A stretch of DNA of 64,000 bases, taken from contig OX485805.1 in NCBI GenBank assembly GCA_950295325.1, forward strand, positions 57,872,758 to 57,936,757. Direction: 5' to 3'. The notes under the pieces are model-generated. The model saw only the letters and a list, made by a program, of their open reading frames with translations. It searched no databases and was not told where the DNA came from. Below, in pieces: positions 1 to 8,909 of this stretch. Source of the DNA: Polytrichum commune. Lineage: Eukaryota; Streptophyta; Polytrichopsida; Polytrichales; Polytrichaceae. Numbering within the stretch: position 1 is the first letter of the stretch; every line of letters starts with the position of its first letter. The position numbers and the translations under genes are program-made.

Positions 1-633
1 TGTCTGTATTTGGTAATGGTTTTTTTGATGCATTCTTGGGTGTATTTTGTGGTAAAATGTTTTTTCCATTTTGTTTGTAGTTTTTTTGGTAAAAAACCTC
101 CTTGTTGAAATGTTCGGTTTGTGAGGTCTGGGAGGGGTGGTGCACTACACGTGGCTTGGATTTTTACAGAAATTTGGTGAATTAGGTGGTCTAGCTTAGT
201 GCAGGATGTTTGCCATTGTGCCATTGTTATTTGGTTGTTGTTTAATGTGTTTGTGAGTTCGTTTATTTGGAGTGCGTTTTCTTCAAAAAAAATTGTTTTG
301 AATATTTTGATATTTGTTTGTGGAATGGGGTTTAGTAGTCTTGGTGGTTTGTCTGTTGTTGGTAGCATACAACGGGCTAGTAGTGTATTTGGTGGTATAT
401 GTAGTGTTACTGGAGAATGGTCCGAGTTTAGATTATGGTCATTATTTGTGGTTGATGAATATAGAGCATTATTGGGTGTTTTAATGTAATATCCATCTAT
501 TAAACTAGTTTGGTTGTTGTCTTGACCTCTTTGTCTAGAGTATGAGCTATTTGTGGGAATATATGTGAGTTGGAGGTTGTTCGTAAATGTATGCCATTCT
601 ATATCTTCAGCTTGTGGTGGTGTTATTACGTAT
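1..633 (-). mobile_element. LINE ORF2 fragment: C-terminal half of the endonuclease domain
   Basis: Read on the minus strand from 633 to 1, this continues the endonuclease reading frame that stops at 20,904. Joining the two pieces with a single GTAT copy gives one open frame through a SLIDGYYI segment and the SDHSPV motif (408-425). SDHSPV carries the conserved Asp-His pair of exonuclease-endonuclease-phosphatase enzymes of non-LTR retrotransposons. The reverse transcriptase should lie beyond base 1. The plus strand is strongly T/G-rich, as in the 20.9-24.0 kb part of the same element. The piece was separated from the rest of ORF2 by insertion of E1. Confidence 0.85.
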
Positions 634-661
634 AACACTATATTCGTTAAATTGAGACTTT
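634..661 (+). repeat. E1 left terminal inverted repeat
   Basis: 28-bp terminus starting AACACTATATTCGTTAA and ending TTGAGACTTT after a one-base step. It is the exact inverse of 20,872-20,899 and is preceded by the duplicated GTAT at 630-633. Confidence 0.92.
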
Positions 662-780
662 TTGGGCATTTTGAGACATTCACAGAAATAAGAACAAGGA
701 TAAATGGAACACATATTGGAGAAAGTTGTAAGATGCGAACACTTTGAAGCGGGTGTTTAGAACAAGAACCCCATTAATAA

Positions 781-1038
781 CTCATATTTGGGATTGTTTA
801 GAGCGGGCAATCCAAACCTTAGGCCAAGTTGAAGGGGAAATCTTAAAACATTCATATTATCGCACAAAAACTTGTATGAATATGGTTTAGGTAGGGCAAT
901 CCAAACCATAGATCATATTGAAGGGGAAATATGTGAACCAATATAATATAACATACAAAATATTCCAAACTCATATTTGTGATGGTTTAGGTAGGGCAAT
1001 CCAAACCTTAGACCATATGGAAGGGGAAATCATGTGAC
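781..1038 (+). repeat. E1 left subterminal repeats (3 units)
   Basis: Three related units of about 60 bp (781-842, 875-930, 969-1,038) share GGTTTAGGTAGGGCAATCC followed by AAACC and then GAAGGGGAAAT. Clustered subterminal repeats beside a terminal inverted repeat are usual transposase-binding regions in CACTA-like elements. No matching cluster is visible near the right end. The unit core resembles the sequence after the solo terminus at 12,511. Confidence 0.65.
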
Positions 1039-1094
1039 ACTTATATTATTGCAAAAAAAAACATACAAAGTCTGGCATGTAAAATACATAGCAT

Positions 1095-1517
1095 GCTAAC
1101 ACCACATATCCATTGGATAGTGCGACCCAAAATGTTCTTGCCTATGGCCCAAAACCCTACGCCTACTATGGCCTATCTAGCCTCGGAGACTACCTCTTTT
1201 TTTTTTGCTTTTTTTTCTTTTGCCTCTTTTTATTTTGCCTCTTTTTCTTTTGCTGTGGCTTCTTTTGCTCGCATTGCTTCAACATTCCTGAAAATCTCCG
1301 CCCCGCGACTATAGCCATTCTTGGGGTGACCGCCATCAATAACACATTTTGGATTCCGTCGGCCGCCCGAATTATACGACGAAGAATTCAAATACGATGA
1401 AGTGGACTGTCTTGCATTTCTGGTCATGGAGTAGAAACGCTCCAACTCGACGGACGCACTAGCCCGCATAGGTCTACGGGTGGGAGCAACCTGCAACGCG
1501 TCAATGCAAGACCACAT
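1095..1517 (-). CDS. Candidate Lys/Glu/Ala-rich exon(s) in E1 (unrecognised)
   Basis: Minus-strand open stretch with a Ser/Arg-rich start and a charged Lys-Glu-Ala tail (1,200-1,290) that would form a helix or coiled coil. An in-frame TAA at about 1,230 splits the charged tract, and the same frame continues after it. A possible splice acceptor (GCAG) lies near 1,498. It could be the 3' exon of the neighbouring phosphatase-like gene or a decayed gene of its own. No function can be assigned. Confidence 0.3.
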
Positions 1518-1591
1518 GTGTTAGTTTAGGGAGGAAGACCCAAACGTGTCACACGTTCATTTTTTTAGAGCAAAATGATTGTAATGCGCGG

Positions 1592-1976
1592 TTAACCATG
1601 TGTGGGGGGGTTCACCTTGTCACCGGGGGCGTTCCCGTCGGAGTTGGCGAGGAGGGGCAAGGCGTCCCGCAAAGGAATAGCAAGGGTTCCACTCTTCGTT
1701 GGCCGAGCGTCCATCCGCAGTCGCCGTTGAGGTGTAATACTGCCGCCGGGCCGAGAGGGGGACGTCCGGACGCATTTGCGATTTATGCCCTTGAGCGGCG
1801 ACGGGGACGAAGATCGCCGGAAGATTTGCTTGGGTGGGGGGCTATCGACGATGCCGGCGTCAAGAGGCTCCTTGGAGTAGTCGATGGTGGACGCGGCATC
1901 GTAGACGGTCTCGTAGAAGAAGCTCCCCAAGTTTGATTCGCTGATGATCTCAATCGAGGGCTCCAAACGCTGGCGC
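1592..1976 (-). CDS. Candidate downstream exon in E1 (unrecognised, Ser/Pro/Arg-rich)
   Basis: Open on the minus strand after a pyrimidine-rich tract and a good acceptor (TTTTTTGCGCCAG, about 1,977-1,989) to a TGA/TAA-bounded end near 1,595. The predicted peptide begins RLEPSIEIISESNLGSFF and becomes rich in Ser, Pro and Arg. It lies immediately 3' of the FCP1-like ORF and is in the same frame as it, but a TGA at 2,081 intervenes, so it is either a later exon of that gene or an independent ORF. No family recognised. Confidence 0.35.
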
Positions 1977-2080
1977 AAAAAAGGAAACAAAACAAAACCC
2001 AAGGGGAGGGGGGAGCATGTGAAAATCGATATACAATTGAGGCATAATATATCACACACAATGGCACACCATGTACTATC

Positions 2081-2896
2081 TCAAATGAGTTTATTATATT
2101 TCGCGTGAGCGTACAACTCTCTGTACATATAGTCCTTCGGATCCATGTATCTTTCGCCTATCGGATTACAACTAAGGAACCGGGGCACGGGTAGTCCGCT
2201 CCCCACGAGCGTTTGAATGTACTTAAGTAGGTCTAACAAAAAGCGGTCTCGGACCTTCTCGACCGTCCACGTGGGGCAAACTATGAAGTTCGAGGTCGGG
2301 TTCAAAATGTTTTTAGAAGCGCTGTCGTCCACCATCAACGTGTTGTCACGGGTGGGGCGAACGTCGTAGGGACAGCCGACCATGGTCGGACGCTGGTCCC
2401 ATACGACTGGCTTCAAGACCTTAAGAAATTGGTTTACGGCGGGGTTGTTGGGCTTCTTCACAACCCTGCCCTCGGGGGTGTATAATGTTTTACAAGAATC
2501 CTGTCCTAGGACCAAGCACGGGGGTTGGAGTCCCTTGAAGATGAACTCCACGACGGCCTGGGTATTCTCGGACTTCATGGAGCTCCAAATGATCACCCAC
2601 CATTTGGATAGGGCGACCTGTAGGAAGCGCCGAAACCACGGGCGGAGGTACACTAGCTTGCTTTTGATGTACGCGGGGGGTCCATTGTAGTTGGCATCCT
2701 CGGGCTTGCAGAAAGGTACCGTGGGGACCCTCGGACAATGCACGCACTGGACAAGGACCCCGTTGAGGTCTAGCACCAGGAACCGGGTCTTGGGAGGCGA
2801 AGGTGGCGAGGGCAAAATCGGGGGGACCAGCACGCTGTCCTCCACACTCCTCGGGGAGGATCGGTGGGGAGCCGCGACGCTATGCTCCGAACCCTG
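2081..2896 (-). CDS. FCP1/SCP-like HAD phosphatase-fold protein (E1 cargo)
   Basis: The frame opens after an acceptor (GTCGCCGCAG, about 2,897) and ends with a TGA at 2,081; the first in-frame ATG is at 2,845 only if GTG is allowed, so this is best read as an exon. The protein has a Pro-rich start, then LVLDLNGVLV, the HAD motif I position (canonical DxDGT), then IIWSSMKSENTQ (motif II type), and later VDDSASKN (motif III type). This order matches the NLI-interacting/FCP1 phosphatase family acting on RNA polymerase II C-terminal domain or related phosphoproteins. The second catalytic Asp of DxDGT is Asn here, so activity may be weak or lost. The length (about 270 residues) fits one such domain. 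It may be a captured host gene. Confidence 0.7.
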   Translation of the reverse strand, partial: QGSEHSVAAPHRSSPRSVEDSVLVPPILPSPPSPPKTRFLVLDLNGVLVQCVHCPRVPTVPFCKPEDANYNGPPAYIKSKLVYLRPWFRRFLQVALSKWWVIIWSSMKSENTQAVVEFIFKGLQPPCLVLGQDSCKTLYTPEGRVVKKPNNPAVNQFLKVLKPVVWDQRPTMVGCPYDVRPTRDNTLMVDDSASKNILNPTSNFIVCPTWTVEKVRDRFLLDLLKYIQTLVGSGLPVPRFLSCNPIGERYMDPKDYMYRELYAHAKYNKLI

Positions 2897-3338
2897 CGGC
2901 GACGAGCGAGAGAAGGCGGCGAGGACTATGTTATGCTATGTCCATCTCAAGCAGAACGGAAATTTTGTACAAACACAAGAAGAATTGGACCATTGGTGGC
3001 AACAAAAACATACAAGGGGAACAACATACATTGGGACACGGATGCAAACATATGGGCGCCAAAAATAATAATTTTATTTTTACAAATCTCTATGTACAAT
3101 TTGATGGGGGGGGGAGGACCGCGGTGAACGAGGGCATTCACACTATCCTAATTCTACATCCACAAAATTGGTTGCGCGCCGCCAAGGTCGAGTGTAGTCG
3201 AATGCAGATGAGACGAAGGGGATCGCGGGGGGCACGTTGGGGGAGGGGGAGCAAGTGTAGAGCATGGGGGGGCAGGGGGTGTGCATTTCCTCCTAGCAAG
3301 GGGGACACGACCACGCCAACAAGACAGTGACCCAGGAA

Positions 3339-3360
3339 GTTTGGGTCGGTCGACCCAAAC
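3339..3360. repeat. 22-bp palindrome (GT core) in a likely intron
   Basis: Arms GTTTGGGTCG and CGACCCAAAC around a GT core. It lies just 3' of the probable donor (GAG then GTAATA, about 3,370-3,376) of the last recognised exon of the ParB-like/methyltransferase gene. Confidence 0.9.
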
Positions 3361-3375
3361 TGGGAGGGCTCAGTG

Positions 3376-6148
3376 TATTACCTCGCCCTGGTCATGTCTC
3401 GACGATGTAGAAGCCTCCACCGTCCCCGCTGCCCCGCCTCTCTCGCCACCGCCTTCTCCGACGACGTCAGGAACCTTCTCCTGCAAACGATCGGCAACAA
3501 GCCCTTGTCCTAAACCAATCTCCGCATGTGCATCATGCATGGGTTCATCGATTTGGTTAGGAGTAGAGGTATCACCAGGCCCTTGCAGGCCTTCAACATC
3601 TAGCATGGCCGTGTCTAGTTGACACCCATGTTGGTCAAGGGAGGACTGCGCTGCAACGGGGTTTGGGTCGCCCGACCCAAACTGTCCTGCATCTGGAGAG
3701 GGCCCTTCGGACACTACAGTGGATGGTAGGTTTGGGTCGGTCGACCCAAACATCCTGGGGTCGTCCGATTGGTGAGGGGGCGCCATGACTATGGGGGGCC
3801 GAAGTGGTGGAGGGCCCAAAGGGGAGGAAGCTCCAGAGACGCGCCAGATGTTGGGGTCATCCACTTGCTGGACCGGTGTCAAGGAAAATATGCACTATCC
3901 GGTAAGCGCCGGGCTTCTATTTTATGGTAGTGTTTAGAAAAAAATATAGTAGTTTTCCTTCTCCTATACTCTTGATGTAAATTTCTCTCAATGTGGTTCC
4001 TCTAAGCTTCAGAATAGTATAACTCAAAACCAAATCATCTTCTTCAAGTGAAATTTGGTACACTTATTAATTATTTTATCAAAAACATTCTAACCAAATT
4101 TGAGCACAATCAGAGTTCATATGCAAAAGTTATGCATTATATTCTAACTCTAACTACCTAGCATGAATGCTGTGATAAACACCCGGTCTCTAAAACCTTA
4201 ATAACTTCCTACTCTTATGTCCAAAAAATCTCAGATTTTAACACCAGATAGATGTGTAAGTTCAAAAGGTGGTATCAAATTTTGGTATCCATATCTATAA
4301 CCCTCTAAAAGATACATATTTTCAAACCTTGCTAGTTTAGTTGGCTTTGTTCCTAGACAGCCTTCCCTTCAACTCTTAATAACTTTTTCATGCCAATGAC
4401 TGAAGCTCTCAAATTTTTACCACAACTTCCATAACTCATAATAAATGATCCCTCAAATTTTCATATCCATTGAACACTCTGATCATCCATAATTGACAAA
4501 TCTCTCACTATAAAGTTCTGCTCAAGTTCATAACCAATAAAACACTACAAGTAGTGCACCTAGTACAATCTAGTCACTCTAAATGCCACACCTCCACACC
4601 CTCTTGTGTAGATGAGTCTCCTAAGCACTTATCCCTCTCAAGATGCTCTAAGCTCCCTCAATCCAACACAAGTAACAATTCCAAAATACTAATGGTCCCC
4701 CTAAACACTCTTCTAATACCCCTTAAATAGTCTTCCACCTTGCCCCCTTTCGGCCAATAGGAAACCATCGAGGTAAGGTCCTCTAGAACCCCTCCAAGTG
4801 GCTTGCTAATGGATGACCTTAGGGGTTAAAGGTTTCTAGAATCCTTATCCTACTAGAAATAGGAAAGATATGGGGTTAAAGGTTTCTAGAACCTTAATCC
4901 CGCTAGAAATAGGGCGTTTGGGGCTAAAGGCTAATCCGGCAAGCCAATAGGAATTTAAAGTAAAAACCTTCTAGAACTCCTAGGTTGTTAGCTATTGGCC
5001 CGCCGGTAAATCCAATCCTACCTACCACATCCATCTACCAATTCATCCGGTCTTCAACTTAAGACCGGTTTTTACCTAACTAAGATCAACTTAAAAATAA
5101 CGAAAACAAATAAAATATCTAAATTCTAATTAATAGACCGCCCACATCACGACACCGGCGCGTACGGAACTTGGTAGGGCCGCATCAAGTGCTGGAAGCT
5201 GAAAGACGATTGCGGCAAAGGCTGCTAATGGATGCTCTGCGCAGGGAAGCTGGGGGGCAAGTGCGGGAAGGAGCTGGAGGGAGCCACCACCAAACCTTGC
5301 GCCCACATTCCTTGTATCACTTGTGATATCAAGTCGGCGTGGGACGGAGGTTGGGCCATTGCCCTTTGACGCTCCTGCTCCAACAGGAGAGCCCTCAGCT
5401 CTGCGACCTCGTTCCGCATTGAGGGCTCTTCCGCAATAGCCTTCTGCAGGCAGACTCGCTGCTCTTCGTCCCTCCTCATCTTCTCGTTCGCCTCCTCCAC
5501 AGTCAGGACCTTGGGCTTCACCCTAACCATGCCAGCGAACGCTGTCGAGGACGGGGAATCTGATCTTAGCCGTTTGGCGAGCTCAATGTCATCGTGGTCC
5601 TCGCTGCTTATGGCAATGGTCTCCTCCACGGAGTAGTCGCCATACAGCTTCTTCCCGTTTAACTTCCTCCTCTCCCTGAACGTGGCGGTGGCGTCCCTGG
5701 AGTACATGTCCCGTGCATCGTCCACCGTCAGGACGGGCACCAGCTTACTCTGCGGGGTTGCCGCCCGCATTGCCTTCTTCCGTTGAGGGGCTTCGGATTC
5801 TTGCGTGAAGCCCGTTGCCCCTTCCTCCACGTCGCCTTCCTTCTCCACCTCCTCGTGCTCCTCTTCTTCCTCCTCCTCCTCGACCTCGCCACCTTCTGTG
5901 CGGGACGGATTGCCCGGATGCAACCCGACCAGAGGTTCGGGTACTTGGGTTGTGGCCCTCATGGCCATTTCTTCCGGGTTGATCCGCCTCGCCCTATCAA
6001 GAGGGTTTTCACCCCCTTGAACAACCTCGTCGACGTAGCTACCCGGGATCCAATCGAGGATGTCCATCTTCTTCGCCAGCGATCTCTGCGTCCTGTAAAA
6101 TGGCAGATCGCCATCCTCTATGTAGGAGTATATACTCAGCCCCGACAT
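3376..6148 (-). CDS. Exon 3: methyltransferase motif II and acidic C-terminal tail
   Basis: Begins ATGTCGGGG after acceptor TTGTGTAG (6,149). The join with exon 2 is in phase and gives SAM-MSGLSIYSYIEDGDLPFYRTQ, which resembles the helix and GIE-type acidic strand following motif I in N4/N6 methyltransferases. A run of nine Glu with Val/Gly spacers follows (about 5,850-5,885), then a Lys/Arg/Glu-rich region likely to be helical. A TAG at 5,225-5,227 is followed by the same open frame (QPLPQSSFSFQHLMRPYQ), and removing the solo LTR with one CCGG joins it in frame to VQQVDDPNIWRVSG (3,876 onward). Two palindromes are translated here as FGSGDPNP and FGSTDPNL. The frame ends near a possible donor at 3,370-3,376. 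Confidence 0.6.
3661..3751. repeat. Two palindromes embedded in coding sequence
   Basis: Copies at 3,661-3,682 (CC core) and 3,730-3,751 (GT core) lie inside the open tail of exon 3 and read as FGSGDPNP and FGSTDPNL without a stop or a frame break. They show that the palindromes can occur within coding sequence. Confidence 0.85.
3877..5154. mobile_element. Solo LTR inserted in exon 3
   Basis: Starts TGTCAAGG, ends ATCACGACA (TG...CA with TGTC/GACA inverted tips), 1,278 bp, flanked by CCGG at 3,873-3,876 and 5,155-5,158. Removing it with one CCGG restores the exon reading frame across the site (YAP joined to VQQV). Internally it is AT-rich with no long ORF. A segment with GGGGTTAAAGGTTTCTAGAA occurs twice (about 4,822-4,915). 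No second LTR, gag or pol is present, so this is a recombined solo LTR. Confidence 0.88.
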
Positions 6149-6304
6149 CTACACAATCCAAGTTATATAGACATTAGAATTAGGCGAGGGACATAAACAA
6201 GACCAAAAACAATATCTAGTTTGGGTCGATCGACCCAAACCAACAAAGAGCCTAGTTTGGGTCGATCGACCCAAACTGCGCACGAGCTATAGAAAATCAC
6301 TTAC
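6149..6304 (-). other. Intron with two perfect palindromes
   Basis: GTAAGT donor at 6,304 and TTGTGTAG acceptor at 6,149 in phase 0. Perfect 22-bp palindromes with AT cores lie at 6,219-6,240 and 6,255-6,276, 36 bp apart. Each therefore contains GATC at its centre. Confidence 0.85.
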
Positions 6305-8650
6305 CATGGCAGAATAGATAGGTTTCGAGCCTCCGAAGACGTTGAAGATGTAGTCCCCTCTCCTCGTCAGCGTCCTCATCATTCTCACGTAAAATTCCAT
6401 ATGCAGCTCATCTGCGGGATAGTCGGGGTTGTCTATCGCGACGTCATGACGGGGTCGTGCCGTCATGACGTGTCGTGTCGGGTCGGACCCCTCCGTCATG
6501 ACACAATAGGCTCCTCGTAGGGTCAAACTAGGGTCAACCTAATAGGGTGGGTAAAATACTTACCTTCTTGCCAAGGTGGCGTCCTATGTGGCAAAAAATG
6601 CCGACGTGGATGTGCATATTTCCCTTGGCATGTAAACCATTTTGCCATTGTGTTTACCATTTTGTTAAAATCAAAGTAATAAAATATTACTAAGGAGGGT
6701 GTAGGTCGGACGGGGGGAACGGGTGGGGAGCGCGGGCGGACGTGTGGGAACGCGGGGGAACATGGGGTCGGATGGGGGGGGGGGGGATGGGTCAGACGGG
6801 GGGGGGGGGGGGGGATGGGTCGGACAGGGGGGAGGACGGGAAGGTAAGTGGAAACGGGGGGGGGGGGGGGGGCGGACGGGGGGGAACGCGGGGAGCGTGT
6901 GGGAACGTGTGGGAACGTGGGGAGCGGGGGGAGCGGGGGGAGCGGGGGATGGGAGCGGGTTTAGGAGGTTTGGATAGGACGGGATGGATGAGAACGGGAT
7001 TAGGGGAACGGGGGAGGGGGGAGGGGAACGGGGGAGGGGAACGGGAGGGAGGACGGGGGGTCGGACGGGGGGGAGGGTCGGACGGGAAAAGGGAGGACGG
7101 GGGGGTCGGACGGGAGGGAACGTAGGGAACGGGTTAGGGAACATGTTAATGGGCTAAGGGAGCGGGGTTAGGGTACGGGGAACGGGGGCGGACGGGCGCT
7201 AGTAATTTTATTCCCCACTTTATCTTTACTTTGCTGACATGTCATCACACGTGGACATCGTAACTCCTACGTGTCCGCAATGGGGTAATGTAAATACACA
7301 AAAAATTCGGTAAAATTCAAGTCCGGCAGGATAAAGACATCATCCATCATAATGTCGTGACGGATACGTGTCGTGACGGCACGACATTATGTCGGGATTA
7401 CCCTCCGTCACGACACAATAGACAACCCTGGGGATAGTTCGCGTATTTAGCCTCGTCGTAGAGGCACTTGTTGGCACCCAACCCTTCTGGAACTTGGAAG
7501 AGTTTGTCCATCCGGGATATAGGGTGGTTCGGCACCTTCAGCAACTCCGCTTTGTACACGAAGTACAAACACAAGACGTTGACAAACTTGGTCTTCTTGT
7601 CCCTCAACGTCGTGTAAGCCCCCTCCGCCGGTGCGGTGATGTAGTGAGACTTGGAGACTGCATACTCCGGCTGCAGTTTCCGGACAAGCTCGTACACCTG
7701 CTCCGCCCTCCTATCCTCAACTATCCAAAGCCAGATATCTACCTCCCTGAACTTAGGGCTTGCATAATCGACGAACTTAGACAGGAAGGGGTCGTAGAAG
7801 AGGGTGCTCATCGTGCCCTCAAATGAGCTTCCAGGAATATTCCTGAAATCAATCATCCCAAAAAGAAAGTGGTCCCTTGCTTTCGTCCTTATCGCCATTC
7901 TGGCGTCTTGACATGGTCAACCCTGAATTTTCAAAGGGTCGACGGTGACAAGGTTGAAGTACGCTTCCCCTTCAAACTGGACAATCTTCTTCTCCTTGAC
8001 GAAGTTCGAGAACGCACGCGTTGTGTGATCCGGAAGCGCCCGGTTCTTCCCCCCCTTCACCATCTTGGCCCGCAAGAAGTCGTCCCCCGCTTCCCTTATT
8101 AGAGCCGCCATGGAGGCACTGGTGAACTTATATTCAGCTTTGAATGATCTCCAGTTAGCCTCATGAACCTCGCCGTCCATGACAATATTCCTCTCTGGCA
8201 CCAATTTATGCAGCTTCTGCACGATAGTCGTCTTCTTTTTCCTGTTGTCCGTCCATTCCTTCATGGTGTAGCATGAAGGAACGAAGGATTTGGGTTTTTG
8301 GAAGACAATCTTCGGGTGCACCCAGCACCTCTTCGCCGTGGGTGCCACGTGCAGGATGTGTGATGCAGCCTTCTCCACCTCCGTCTCTGACAGCCCTTGA
8401 AGAGTTCTAAAAAACTCTCTCACAAGAGGCTTCATCTGCTTGAAGCGCGAGGTTTGGCTGAAGAAAATGCCAGTGTCGGGATCGATCAAATCCCCCGTCT
8501 CGTGCTTTTCAAACACGGTTTTCCACTTCCTCCAAACTGAGTCCGATGCTGTAATCAAGTAAATCTCCCCCCTGAGGTCGTTGTATTTCTTCTGCTTGTG
8601 GCTCAAATTATCAATGGAGGAGAATTTGTTGATCATTTGGTATTTGAAAT
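6305..8650 (-). CDS. Exon 2: methyltransferase-like domain, interrupted
   Basis: Opens after the acceptor GTCCAAG (8,651) and ends at a canonical donor, ATG then GTAAGT, at 6,305. An in-frame TGA (7,917-7,919) interrupts an otherwise continuous frame and is one C-to-T step from CGA. After about 260 codons of unassigned sequence, the C-terminal part alternates strand-like segments (VDIWLWIVED; FVNVLCLYFVYKAE) as in beta-class DNA methyltransferases, then has ELHMEFYVRMMRTLTRRGD (motif X type) and YIFNVFGGSKPIYSAM (motif I type, near 6,320-6,345). No clean DPPY/SPPW catalytic motif is visible; DPFL near 7,790 is the nearest. The domain is therefore either divergent or inactive. A 1-kb element sits at 6,425-7,430. 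Confidence 0.62.
6425..7430. mobile_element. MULE-like non-autonomous element with G-rich core
   Basis: Inverted ends share GGGTTGTCTATYGYG, flanked by GGGATAGTC (6,416-6,424) and GGGATAGTT (7,431-7,439), a 9-bp duplication with one later change. Removing the element plus one copy restores the host frame (KYANYP followed by ADELHM). A 9-bp duplication is typical of Mutator-like elements. Each end can also fold back on itself (TGTCATGACGG-type inverted pairs). The middle (6,700-7,150) is a G-rich minisatellite. No transposase ORF is present, so ORFs seen in the G-rich part are compositional. Confidence 0.82.
6700..7150 (+). repeat. G-rich minisatellite
   Basis: Irregular repeats built from GGGGAACGGG, GGAGCGGG and GGGTCGGACGG, with uninterrupted G runs of 10 to 18 at 6,775-6,875. 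The plus strand could form G-quadruplexes. It sits inside the MULE-like element. Confidence 0.85.
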
Positions 8651-8741
8651 CTTGGACGTGAACAAAACATAACATTTGAATGCGTGTTAGATATGTACAT
8701 GTGATTTTCAAACCATATCATGACCAACATCTGCAACAATT

Positions 8742-8903
8742 GTTTGGGTCGATCGACCCAAACTAAAAAACACAAGACTGTAACAATTGTTTGGGTCGAT
8801 CGACCCAAACTAAAAAACACAAGACTGCAACAATTATTTGGGTCGAGCGACCCAAACTAGATAAACAAGGCTGCACCAGGTGTTTGGGTCGGTCGACCCA
8901 AAC
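8742..8903. repeat. Four palindromes in the first supported intron (47-bp period)
   Basis: Copies at 8,742-8,763 (AT core), 8,789-8,810 (AT core), 8,836-8,857 (AG core) and 8,882-8,903 (GT core). The first three share the spacer ACTAAAAAACACAAGACTG and repeat every 47 bp. The last lies only a few bases inside the donor of exon 1. Confidence 0.9.
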
Positions 8904-8909
8904 AATACT

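Noticed and set aside
1-660. Plus-strand ORFs rich in Val, Phe, Gly and Cys
   Set aside because: They are the antisense of the LINE endonuclease.
6671-7144. Pro/Arg- and Gly-rich ORFs on both strands
   Set aside because: They come from the G-rich minisatellite inside a MULE-like element and have no start context or domain.
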